A program made the translations under genes and the position numbers. Positions 46,314-55,407 of a stretch of 64,000 nucleotides of DNA are shown one piece after another. Position 1 is the first letter of the stretch. Each line of letters opens with the position of its first letter. This DNA comes from Saprospiraceae bacterium. Lineage in GTDB: Bacteria > Bacteroidota > Bacteroidia > Chitinophagales > Saprospiraceae. The stretch spans positions 372,001 through 436,000 of the forward strand of contig JADKBV010000001.1 of assembly GCA_016714895.1 (NCBI GenBank), given 5' to 3'. The notes below the pieces were generated by a model, which saw only the letters and a program-made list of their open reading frames with translations, searched no databases and was not told the DNA's origin.

Positions 46314-47354
46314 ATGTCAATATCAGGCATTCAGGATTTATTTTTATTTGGAATTCATGTGAATGGAGGTGCTTCGCTTATGGGATTCGGAACACTGCGT
46401 ATTACCAGAATTCCTGCTTCTTATACAACCGACAAAAGAACGATCCTGCCTCCACAATCTGACATCATTTTCGAAGATGTGTTTCAACAAGCTTTTGATA
46501 TATCCGCAATTGCTGAAAAGTTATCCATTCCAAGAGAGATTTTTGAAATTTGGACAGCCAATTTTTTTAATCAGTTTGATTCAAAAAATGCTGTTGAACC
46601 CATTTCTGCAGACATAAACGGTTTGGGTAATATTGAAAAAACAGGAAATAAATTTTATTTTAACCCATCCGATCAATGGATAAATATTCAACCTTACCGA
46701 AACTTTCCTTCCTTTCCTGTAAAAAGTTTACCTGTCAATAAGGACAATATTTCTTTTGTTGTAGAAAATCCAAAAGCACTCGTTTTTGAAGGTAAAAAAA
46801 CAAAACCTTCCCACAAAAACTGGTTTTTACCAATTTTCATAATTGGGACTGTTGCTTTATTTATGATAATTAAAGAATGTTCTGTCAGCAAAACAGCTCC
46901 GAACCAAAAAAATATAGTTGCAGAGAAACAAACAGATGCTGAAGTTTACAACGAAAATACAGAAACAGTTAAGGAACTTACAAAAGCTACAGACACATCG
47001 GACAAAGTGCAAATCACTGAAACTTTACCAAACCAGGAACCAATTGTAAAGGAATCCGGTACTAACGTTCAATCAGGAAATACTAAAAAATCCAATGTTT
47101 CAGAAAATATCTCAAAGAACACAGCCGAAATCAAACAAAACGCACCCTGTATCTATGTTGTGGGAGCATTTAAAGTCAAAAAAAATGCACTCAAACTGAT
47201 TAAAAACTTAAAAAAACAAGGTTTTAAAGCACAAATATCAGGTTATGGTGATTTTTATCGCGTCGGGATATTATCAGAATGTTTTACTGATACTTTCGGC
47301 CAGTATGCTACCATATTGAAAAAATATCCTGATGTTTGGTTGATGGAAGAATAG
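46314..47354 (+). CDS. HU-CCDC81-like and SPOR domain membrane protein
   Basis: The 346-residue protein has an N-terminal region (about 1-100) resembling the prokaryotic HU-like/CCDC81 fold (FGIHVNGGASLMGFGTLRITRI; IIFEDVFQQAFD). One membrane helix at about 165-185 (NWFLPIFIIGTVALFMII) is followed by a Glu/Thr/Lys-rich linker and a C-terminal SPOR domain (PCIYVVGAFKVKKNALKLIKNL; GYGDFYRVGI). SPOR domains bind denuded septal peptidoglycan, so the cytoplasmic HU-like part and the periplasmic SPOR part may link cell-cycle sites on both sides of the membrane (inference). It follows the asparaginase by 47 bases. Confidence 0.83.
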   Translation: MSISGIQDLFLFGIHVNGGASLMGFGTLRITRIPASYTTDKRTILPPQSDIIFEDVFQQAFDISAIAEKLSIPREIFEIWTANFFNQFDSKNAVEPISADINGLGNIEKTGNKFYFNPSDQWINIQPYRNFPSFPVKSLPVNKDNISFVVENPKALVFEGKKTKPSHKNWFLPIFIIGTVALFMIIKECSVSKTAPNQKNIVAEKQTDAEVYNENTETVKELTKATDTSDKVQITETLPNQEPIVKESGTNVQSGNTKKSNVSENISKNTAEIKQNAPCIYVVGAFKVKKNALKLIKNLKKQGFKAQISGYGDFYRVGILSECFTDTFGQYATILKKYPDVWLMEE

Positions 47355-47779
47355 TTAAATTTAATATACTGTTTTAGCGATACTCCATTTAAAGGATTGT
47401 TCCTTTCTACCCTACTTCCTTCTGCATTAATCCTAGCAATTACAAAACGTATACTTTAAGGCTGCATGATCGAACACAATAGTTTGTATTCTAATATTTA
47501 TTTCAAAAAATCTTCTTTTCTAAAGTAAAGAAAAGCAGCACAATTTGTTTGATTAAATGTCCCTTTTTATATTTCTGATACTACTATATTTAGCTTGCCC
47601 TTACTATTCATAAAACCAGATAGGAAAAACGGTCTTTTCCTTCGTGTCAATTGAGGTATAAGAATATATTTTCTTTGCTAGGGTTTTACACATCCGAATC
47701 CTTATTGACCTTTTCGACTGTCCCTCCAAAATGTAAGGCTAATTATGAAATATTGATTATTAAAATATTTCAAAATAAA
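47355..47779. other. Gene-free stretch of about 425 bases
   Basis: I find no convincing coding frame here. The one longer frame (47651-47833) runs through the terminator and has low-complexity ends. No tRNA, repeat array or transposon ends are visible. It separates the HU/SPOR gene from the 3' end of the giant gene. Confidence 0.55.
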
Positions 47780-47812
47780 AAAGGAGACCCTAAAAAGAGT
47801 CTCCTTTTATTA
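47780..47812. terminator. Terminator of the giant gene
   Basis: AAAGGAGAC and GTCTCCTTT form a stem around a 10-base loop, with A-runs on one side and T-runs on the other, so it can serve both strands. It lies 18 bases past the giant gene stop at 47830. Confidence 0.8.
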
Positions 47813-47829
47813 TTTATAAAAATCAGATT

Positions 47830-50800
47830 TTAGTTTTTATTTCTAATGACGGTCACATCACCTGCTCTTGTCTCAAAAAATCCATCTTTGAAAAGAACAT
47901 CAATGACATATACATATACACCTTGTTCGACTGGTTTATTGTCAAATCTACCATTCCAGAATCTTTCGACTTCATTTTTAGGATCGATATTATCTTGTGA
48001 ATAAACCAAATTACCCCATCGATCGTAAATTTTAAACTTAAGGATTCTGTCCAAATCATCGCTGTACACAATAAATGTCTGATTGGTCACATCACCTGCT
48101 TCCGGGTAAATGATATTTGGAATTTCAAGAACTCTGACTTTTGTTATTCTGATAATGATGTCAGCAGTTGCCGTACACCCATTTTCATCTACCAAAGTGA
48201 CTGTATATATCGTCTCTACATCCGGTTTAGCAACAAAAGATGTTACTCTTTGACCAACAAATATCGGCTGTCCGTTAGCTGTCCATAAAATCTCAGTTAC
48301 TCTGGCAGGAATATTTGTCAATATTTCAACAGTTACTGAATCTCCAAGGTTGATTCTGACATCTTCACCCAACTCCACTGCCAAAAGTTCCGGTTGAGTA
48401 ATATTAACCACAACTTCGTTGACACAACCATTAGATTCTCTTACCTGTACTCTGTATGTTCCCGGTCTGAGATTGGAAATTCTGTCTGAGGTTCCAAATG
48501 TAGCCCCACCGTCAAAAGAATATTGGTAAGGAGCAACTCCACCGGTCAGATTGGTTATGGTCAATGATCCGTTGTTTTCATTAAAACATCTTACATTTAC
48601 AGAATCTACATCAAAAACCGGAAGATCATCTGCTTGTGTTACTACAACTACATCTGTGGCTTTACAACCTGTCTCGGTATTGGAAACTTCCAGATTATAG
48701 GTTCCCCCAGCATTAGCGGTGATGGTTGCCGTATTTCCTATCGTATTTCCATTTAACGTCCATGTATAAACTATTGTAGCGCCTGTTGTTGAGTTACCTC
48801 CCAAAGAAACGGTTCTGACGACACAATCAATGTTTTTGTCAGTGCCTGCATCAGCAATTGGAAGCGGGTTAACCCTTACAAATACTTCAGTGCTGGTATT
48901 CGGACAAGGAGCCTGATTACTAAAACTATAAGTAAATGTGTATAATCCAGGTTGGATTCCGGATAATCGGAATGTACCGTTAGTGGCATTAAATCCTGCT
49001 ACTTGGGTACTTGTCCAAACTCCACCATTATCAGCATCAGCAAGAAGATTAAATAATGTCACTACATCCGTCACTCCCGTACAGAAACTTGCGGTACTTC
49101 CTACACCGGAATTTTTCGGTGCAAAAACATTTAAAGTAACATTTCTGGAAGGAGGACATCCAGGTTGTGGATTTGTCACAACATAGGTAAGTGTATAAGC
49201 GCCTTCCGGCAAACCTGTCAGATTAAGAACTTTTCCTGCGATTGGAATCACATCATTGTTGCTATTGGTAACGGCCCAGGTTCCCGGTACAGGGACTGCT
49301 GTTTCCAGTGTTGCCAAATCAAGCGTACCTGTGTTGTTACATAAATCTGCCGGGGTACGCAGTGTAAAAGGCGGACAACTGCAATCAAGGACTTCAATTT
49401 GTACCGGATACTCAACATCTGCGCATGGATCCTCGTTATTTATAGCGTAAAAATAAGTATACATTCCAGGTGCAACTCCATTAAAGTTTACCGTAGGAAC
49501 ACCTACAATTGGTGTTCTGTCGGGTAATAACCATTGTCCGTTCAGCGGAGGTACCCCATCAATCAATGAAAGAAGATCAAGGAAAGTTGAATTTCCACCG
49601 GTAGCAGAATTACACACTTCACCATCCATTACAATGGCTTCTACAAAACTCTCCACTTCTACGGTGATTTCTCGGAAACGTTCACATGTTCCTCCCGGTA
49701 CAGGTACAAGCGTGTATCTTATTCTGTAGGTACCTGCAGGTTGTCCATTGACATCAAGTACGTTATTATTTAAAGTAACCGGATTACCCTGGAATGTTAC
49801 AGACCATACACCCGGACCTGAAGTCGGATCAAGCAAGGTTGTCAGGTCAAGCATACCGTTTGTGATCCCCCCACCATTACATAAAGCAGGAGCAGGATTT
49901 AAAATAATTGGCGGACAATTACAATCCCTGACGTTCACGGTCACATCAACCGGTGTACATGGCAAAGATGCATTGACAGTATATCTGAAGATAAACTGTG
50001 ATGTAGGAGCCTGTCCAACAAAATCAACCACCCCATTGGCAGGTATAGTCAATGCCGGGGTTGCAGGGCTAACCTGAGTCCATGTACCACCCGAAGTAAA
50101 TCCTGACCTTAATAATGAGAATAAGTTAACTGTTGTAACCCCTTGACCTGTGTTTTCTGAACAAGGACTTCCGACATTTTCAACTATGGTCTGATTTCTC
50201 ACCACTATAGTCTTGGTAAAATTACGTTGACATTGCGCAGGCAAACTACCTGAAATGGTAAAGGTTGCCGTATAATTGTTTGCCGGTAGTCCGAATGGAT
50301 TTAAAAATTTGACATTTGTAATAGAAGCCGGCGCATTTATAGTCCAAACCCCGGTCGTTGATGACGGATCGACTGTAAACCTAAGAGGGTTTTCGAGATC
50401 CAGTAATGTCATACTTCCATTACACAAAGTATCAGGGAGTATGACTACATCAGGGCATGAACAATCGCGAATACGCACTTCTACAGGTACCATAATGTCC
50501 GTACAGGGTGCCATGGCAGTATTGGTGGTATACGTGAAAGTAACCGTTTCAACACTCATTCCAACAACATTGATATTCGGAAGTGTACCTCCAACTGTTG
50601 TTCCGCTGGTTTGTGTCCAGGTGCCTCCTGTAGCAGACCCTGGTGCCAATAGATTGTTGAGGTTTATGGATGTAAGATTAGAACCACCTACAGCATTACA
50701 TAAAACAGTATCTATTGTAGTTGCTCTTGGTGCAGGCATAATTGTTAAATCTACCTCTGCACTATCAGGGCAATTTCCACCAGGAAGCGGATTTAAAGTA

Positions 50801-53800
50801 AAACGCAACCTATGTACCCCAGGAGCAGCATTTGCTGCATTTAAAACTCCTGTTGTAATAGTTGGTGCCGGTGTCGGACCTGAAACAACAGACCATGTTC
50901 CCGGATTAGAATGTAATCTGAGATTATTTAAATTGGTGCTGTTTGTTCCGGTTGTACTATTACAAAGTACCGGAGGGGCATTTACTGCAACAGCCGGACA
51001 TGCGCAATTACGCACTACTACTTCAATAGTATCTGAGACATTATCACATGGAGCAACAGCGTTGTCCGTGATAAAGACGAAGGTAAATGTATCTCTTGAA
51101 CCTACGGTAAGGAAACTGACATTGTTCCAATCTGTGACGTCAACTGGTGCTAAATCTGTATTAAACCATTGCCCTGAAGCACCATTTTGAAGCGAACCAA
51201 AATTTATAAATGTAGCTCCCAAACCGGTATTCAAACGACAAACGGTCACGGTATCCACCAAATTCAGAACAGGTGTGCTATTATTGGTAACTACTATAGA
51301 AGTATTGCCTGTACAAATTCCATCAGAAACCGTAACAAAGTAGGTGCCGGCAGCTATGACTTCAAGTTTTTGACCGCTTCCTAATGGGTCACCTGCAGCA
51401 TTTGCCCAGGAATAGGTTGCAAATCCTGCCCCTGCATCCAGACTATCCGGATTATTATCACATAAGGTAATCGGTGGAACAACTATGGTTAAATTGGCAT
51501 CCTGTATTACATTTACCGTAGCACTGCCTGTACATCCGTTTGCGTTGGTAACAACCACCGTATAGGTATCGGCAGATGTTATCGGGCCTAAACTTTGGTT
51601 GGTTCCTACATTTGGATTTGTAGGTGTGGACCAAACAAATGAACTTCCGGCTGAAGCCGTCAAAGTTGTATTACCACCAGGACAGAAAGATAAACTTCCT
51701 CCTATACTGACTGTCGGATTTGGATTTACGGTAACAACTATTGCTTTTTGACTGGTACAACCATTTGCGTCCGTAGCGACAACAGAATATTGTGTTGTAG
51801 ATGCAGGAGAGACTGTATAATTAGGGCTTCCTGATCCACCCGGAGTCCAGGCAAAACTGACAAACTGAGCTGCATTCGTGACTGACAAGGTAGTAAAATC
51901 ACCCTGACAAATAGAAACATTCGGAGAAACCAAGGCTTCTACCCCAACGACAGGTTGTAATATCAATTCATCTGTATTCTGACATCCGGATACTTCGTCA
52001 ATTACAACGATTTTAAAACAATATTCACTGGCTCCAATCGGAAGTTGAACATCCAAAAAGTCAGGACCGGTATTTGAATAAATCTGATCAATTAACACAT
52101 CATCACAATCGTATAAAAAGAATGTAGCTGCAGGATTGGATAAATCAAGAGGAATATAATCAACTAAAAGATCTACCGTGGTTGCACCACATGCAGGAGC
52201 CGGATTAGCTAATAACTCGACAACCGGTGTAAAATTAATACGTACTTCTATACATTCCTCCCCTTCACAGCCAAATTGATCTATAAGGGTAGCACAAAGG
52301 AGATAAGGATCAGCACTTGGAATGGATGTTTCATCAAAAATAACAAAACCATTGCCGGAAGGAAATCCATCTAAACCGGAAGGAACATCCCATGAAACAC
52401 TATAAAAGCCATTTGCAATTACATTTGTTACATCAACTGTGATTTCTTCAGCCGAACCATCCTGACATATTTCCACTTCTTCCGGCTCTATATCAAAAGA
52501 TATGGGGAGTTTCTTTTCTACCTCTACGGAACCAACTCCACTACAACCCAAATCATCTGTAATCGTAACAAAATAAGTTGTTGTAGCTGTCGGGCATACG
52601 GTAATCGTTGGATCTGAATCACCTGTACTCCAATTGTAATCCACATAATTTCCTGTACCACCCGAAATCTGAGGAATTAATTCTGCACAGAATCCGTCAC
52701 ATACATACAGCGGATCGAATACAACCAAGAGACTAGGATAAATAGTTACTCTGAATGTATCCCGTGGGCCTGGGCATAACTGAGATGGATCCTGTGCCCA
52801 AACTATATATTCTGCAACCTGGACACTTGATGTAATATTGTCCAACATATCGGTCACTGTACCACTTCCGTTCGGGAAAGTATAAGGATTCATCCCTGTT
52901 ACGTTCGGATTTGGTATAGGTTCTATATTAATTGGTGTAGAGGAGCCGTCAGAGGTTATAAATTCTGAATTCAAAGTTGCGTTATCGCATATTTCAACAT
53001 CTTCAAAATCTACCAATACCGGAGGTGTACAATCTAATTCCCACAACGGACCTACCTGAGCCACGTCAAGTTTACACTCAGCAATCGGGTCGTTCCAGCA
53101 TCCGGAAACACCATCTGAAGTAGTCACAAAAGAAATCTGAAGATCTCTGTTGGCATTACAATCATCAATGTTGTCAAACACCCTGGTGCGAAGATTCATA
53201 CAAATCTCTACAGTCAAACCGGCCTGACTACCGGGAACACCGTATCTGGTGGATGGGGCACAAGTGTTTTGGCACCCTGCACCTCCATTACTACTCCAAA
53301 ACCAACCAAAAGGAAGTGCTGATCCTTGCGCCAATGGTGGTGTACAAGGGCAACTACCACATTTTATGTTACATAACCGCAGAATACCCAAGTCGTCTAT
53401 ATAAGAGCACAGAAGCGGCATGGTTTCCGTAATGGTTGGGGCACATGCTCCATCTGTAGGCCCCAGGTACTCAGCACCCGCAGGAGAGACGGTAACGTTA
53501 GTCGGATCAAAAACATCCATATCCCATCCTCTTCCGAAGTTTGGAATTAATCCATGAAACCAATCCACACCTGTTTCACTTGGGTCGTAATAAAACTCCA
53601 GACACACTCTGACATCTTCTCCCTGACAAAACTGGAGGTCATCCAAAGGTCGGTCACTGGATCTGTCAGTAACTTCAAAGGTAGTCTCTGATGTACAGGC
53701 GTCATTTCCAATACAAGAAACGCAAGCTGCCTGAGTATAAGCTGATAACGTAAAATTCGGATCATCAATATTTCCAACACCACTAATGGCAATAAATAAA

Positions 53801-55407
53801 GTCTGAATCGGGTCTCCGTTTGCATCCAAAGGAATACCTACGTTGTGCGCGTCCGGGTTGGAGTCTCCGTTACTGCAAGGTGTCGGTTCCGCTATAGTAC
53901 CACCCGGCACTAAAGTTAAATTATCACAAGTACCTGAATATATGGTCCAAACGGGTTGCCAGCTACCTCCTGTTTCCACAAAAGTGAACAACTGTATAGC
54001 AAATTCATCTACATCTATCTGAAACCAAACCGTAGGATTTTGGTCAATACCACAATCGGCAAGGGATTCTTCAGGACAAGCTAGGTCCAAACATCCCGGG
54101 ATACTGGTGATAACAAAGTTACCACAATTCAGGTCTGTAGGTGCAGTTTCCATGGTTTGAGCTCCTGTGATTTCTTCGCAAGTATCTGCGAAATCGCACC
54201 CTCTTGGCTCCATTACAGCGATTGTAAAGTCTCCGCAATTGGCATCTCGTGAAGCCACTTTAATCCAAATAACGTCACCCGGACTTAAACATCCGAACTT
54301 GACGGTGGCTGGTAAAGTTCCGCAATGATATGAGTCGCTGGAAAACAATGCTCCACCCGGGCCTGCAGCAGTACCAACCAATACCTCCACCGTTGTATTA
54401 CCGGATATAGGGTTAGCGCCCGCAGGGTCAATAAAGATTTCCAAACCTTCTTCATCCACTACTGTATATGTATACCAAACCGCATTATCATTTGTCGCAC
54501 CACCACACTCTACATTGGCAACGTCCTGATTTGGATCATCGTTAAAGCCTACTGCACAACAAGTAGTACCGGTATGGCTACCATATCCTGACAAATCAAC
54601 AGGAGGATTTGGTGAATTCGGGTCCGGATCATCATTTTCCGGAAGTAAATTAAATTGAATATTAAATCTGATGTCACTACCTGCCATTGACGGACTGTCT
54701 GTTCCTACAGCAAGGTAATATGTCTGACCTTCATTTACTGCAATACCGGTCGTATTTGAAGTTATACAATTTGAAGCTGCTGTAGGTGGGTTCATACAAC
54801 CATTGTCTTCAAATAAAGCCATAAATAAAGTTCCGGAATTTGAAATAAGGTTGGTAAGGTCTATAGTACTCACTCCTGCATCTACTGTAAAAGTATACCA
54901 AACTACAGGCATCGTACTGTAAGGACAATCTGCTGTGAAGGTAAATGCTTCCGGACAAGCTGAAACATTACAAGATTGAATGGTGATGGGTTCACAATAA
55001 ACTCCCCCGCTTTCAATCAATTCAGCATCCGCACAAATGTCATGTTCTTCAGCAAAGGTACAGGCGGCATCATAAGGAACTTCGGTTGCCTGAATACTGA
55101 AATCACCCTCATTGGCACTGGAAGTTGATACCTGAATCATATAAGTTCCCGGTTCGTAACAAGCAAATTGATGCTCCTCACCTAAATCCAGACAAGCCGC
55201 TTCCAGGTATGTGGTGTTATTACAAGCGGTTTCCCAAAGGCCGGCCACTACTGTTGAACCTGCTGGTATTGGTGTTCCGTTGGTATTTCTGGCATCAATT
55301 CTGATATTGATGGCTCTTACACCATCAGGAATGGTAATTTCAAAAAATACAACGTTTTCCTGATCTGTCTGAGGACAATCCGGAAAAAAGGATCCCCTCC
55401 GGCACAC
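47830..55407 (-). CDS. Giant T9SS surface protein, C-terminal part (2525 residues)
   Basis: This open frame is the second part of one gene that starts at 60095. It has no true start: its first codons (MCRRGSFFPD) are the frameshifted copy of the other frame's end. Reading in protein order: the last two or three NDxC beta-sandwich modules, a cysteine-rich unit without family name (nt about 53715-53030, with GLIPNFGRGWDMDVF), Ig/PKD-like cell-adhesion modules, four copies of a 180-residue DCxCP tandem repeat, a PKD-like unit, one SprB repeat (CFNENNGSLTITNLTGGVAP; GTYRVQVRESNGC) and a gliding-motility-associated C-terminal domain (KFKIYDRWGNLVYSQ; PVEQGVYVYVIDVLF). The tail marks T9SS export. 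The likely role is a surface adhesin or cell-cell linker. Confidence 0.9.
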   Translation of the reverse strand: MCRRGSFFPDCPQTDQENVVFFEITIPDGVRAINIRIDARNTNGTPIPAGSTVVAGLWETACNNTTYLEAACLDLGEEHQFACYEPGTYMIQVSTSSANEGDFSIQATEVPYDAACTFAEEHDICADAELIESGGVYCEPITIQSCNVSACPEAFTFTADCPYSTMPVVWYTFTVDAGVSTIDLTNLISNSGTLFMALFEDNGCMNPPTAASNCITSNTTGIAVNEGQTYYLAVGTDSPSMAGSDIRFNIQFNLLPENDDPDPNSPNPPVDLSGYGSHTGTTCCAVGFNDDPNQDVANVECGGATNDNAVWYTYTVVDEEGLEIFIDPAGANPISGNTTVEVLVGTAAGPGGALFSSDSYHCGTLPATVKFGCLSPGDVIWIKVASRDANCGDFTIAVMEPRGCDFADTCEEITGAQTMETAPTDLNCGNFVITSIPGCLDLACPEESLADCGIDQNPTVWFQIDVDEFAIQLFTFVETGGSWQPVWTIYSGTCDNLTLVPGGTIAEPTPCSNGDSNPDAHNVGIPLDANGDPIQTLFIAISGVGNIDDPNFTLSAYTQAACVSCIGNDACTSETTFEVTDRSSDRPLDDLQFCQGEDVRVCLEFYYDPSETGVDWFHGLIPNFGRGWDMDVFDPTNVTVSPAGAEYLGPTDGACAPTITETMPLLCSYIDDLGILRLCNIKCGSCPCTPPLAQGSALPFGWFWSSNGGAGCQNTCAPSTRYGVPGSQAGLTVEICMNLRTRVFDNIDDCNANRDLQISFVTTSDGVSGCWNDPIAECKLDVAQVGPLWELDCTPPVLVDFEDVEICDNATLNSEFITSDGSSTPINIEPIPNPNVTGMNPYTFPNGSGTVTDMLDNITSSVQVAEYIVWAQDPSQLCPGPRDTFRVTIYPSLLVVFDPLYVCDGFCAELIPQISGGTGNYVDYNWSTGDSDPTITVCPTATTTYFVTITDDLGCSGVGSVEVEKKLPISFDIEPEEVEICQDGSAEEITVDVTNVIANGFYSVSWDVPSGLDGFPSGNGFVIFDETSIPSADPYLLCATLIDQFGCEGEECIEVRINFTPVVELLANPAPACGATTVDLLVDYIPLDLSNPAATFFLYDCDDVLIDQIYSNTGPDFLDVQLPIGASEYCFKIVVIDEVSGCQNTDELILQPVVGVEALVSPNVSICQGDFTTLSVTNAAQFVSFAWTPGGSGSPNYTVSPASTTQYSVVATDANGCTSQKAIVVTVNPNPTVSIGGSLSFCPGGNTTLTASAGSSFVWSTPTNPNVGTNQSLGPITSADTYTVVVTNANGCTGSATVNVIQDANLTIVVPPITLCDNNPDSLDAGAGFATYSWANAAGDPLGSGQKLEVIAAGTYFVTVSDGICTGNTSIVVTNNSTPVLNLVDTVTVCRLNTGLGATFINFGSLQNGASGQWFNTDLAPVDVTDWNNVSFLTVGSRDTFTFVFITDNAVAPCDNVSDTIEVVVRNCACPAVAVNAPPVLCNSTTGTNSTNLNNLRLHSNPGTWSVVSGPTPAPTITTGVLNAANAAPGVHRLRFTLNPLPGGNCPDSAEVDLTIMPAPRATTIDTVLCNAVGGSNLTSINLNNLLAPGSATGGTWTQTSGTTVGGTLPNINVVGMSVETVTFTYTTNTAMAPCTDIMVPVEVRIRDCSCPDVVILPDTLCNGSMTLLDLENPLRFTVDPSSTTGVWTINAPASITNVKFLNPFGLPANNYTATFTISGSLPAQCQRNFTKTIVVRNQTIVENVGSPCSENTGQGVTTVNLFSLLRSGFTSGGTWTQVSPATPALTIPANGVVDFVGQAPTSQFIFRYTVNASLPCTPVDVTVNVRDCNCPPIILNPAPALCNGGGITNGMLDLTTLLDPTSGPGVWSVTFQGNPVTLNNNVLDVNGQPAGTYRIRYTLVPVPGGTCERFREITVEVESFVEAIVMDGEVCNSATGGNSTFLDLLSLIDGVPPLNGQWLLPDRTPIVGVPTVNFNGVAPGMYTYFYAINNEDPCADVEYPVQIEVLDCSCPPFTLRTPADLCNNTGTLDLATLETAVPVPGTWAVTNSNNDVIPIAGKVLNLTGLPEGAYTLTYVVTNPQPGCPPSRNVTLNVFAPKNSGVGSTASFCTGVTDVVTLFNLLADADNGGVWTSTQVAGFNATNGTFRLSGIQPGLYTFTYSFSNQAPCPNTSTEVFVRVNPLPIADAGTDKNIDCVVRTVSLGGNSTTGATIVYTWTLNGNTIGNTATITANAGGTYNLEVSNTETGCKATDVVVVTQADDLPVFDVDSVNVRCFNENNGSLTITNLTGGVAPYQYSFDGGATFGTSDRISNLRPGTYRVQVRESNGCVNEVVVNITQPELLAVELGEDVRINLGDSVTVEILTNIPARVTEILWTANGQPIFVGQRVTSFVAKPDVETIYTVTLVDENGCTATADIIIRITKVRVLEIPNIIYPEAGDVTNQTFIVYSDDLDRILKFKIYDRWGNLVYSQDNIDPKNEVERFWNGRFDNKPVEQGVYVYVIDVLFKDGFFETRAGDVTVIRNKN
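48845..51010 (-). repeat. Four-copy degenerate tandem repeat, about 540 bp (180 residues)
   Basis: Inside the giant gene, the linker motif C-A/S/N-CP recurs at about 51005, 50460, 49920 and 49382, a period of roughly 540 bases. Each unit holds two beta modules, one with LCN...GTWSV and ...FTLxPxPGGxCPxS, the other with LCNxxxGxN...GGTWTQ and FTYTTN...PCTDI. The final copy ends near 48845. Copies are diverged at DNA level but line up in protein sequence. Confidence 0.75.

Noticed and set aside
47355..47779. Possible tRNA, insertion-sequence remnant or CRISPR
   Set aside because: No cloverleaf, terminal inverted repeats, transposase fragments or direct-repeat arrays were found.
47651..47833. 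60-codon plus-strand frame after the HU/SPOR gene
   Set aside because: It reads through the terminator hairpin of the giant gene and has no recognisable start region.
50276..51190. Long plus-strand frame of 304 codons opposite the giant gene
   Set aside because: It is one of many plus-strand frames mirroring the repeat-rich coding strand, with no start signal and low-complexity Val/Thr composition.
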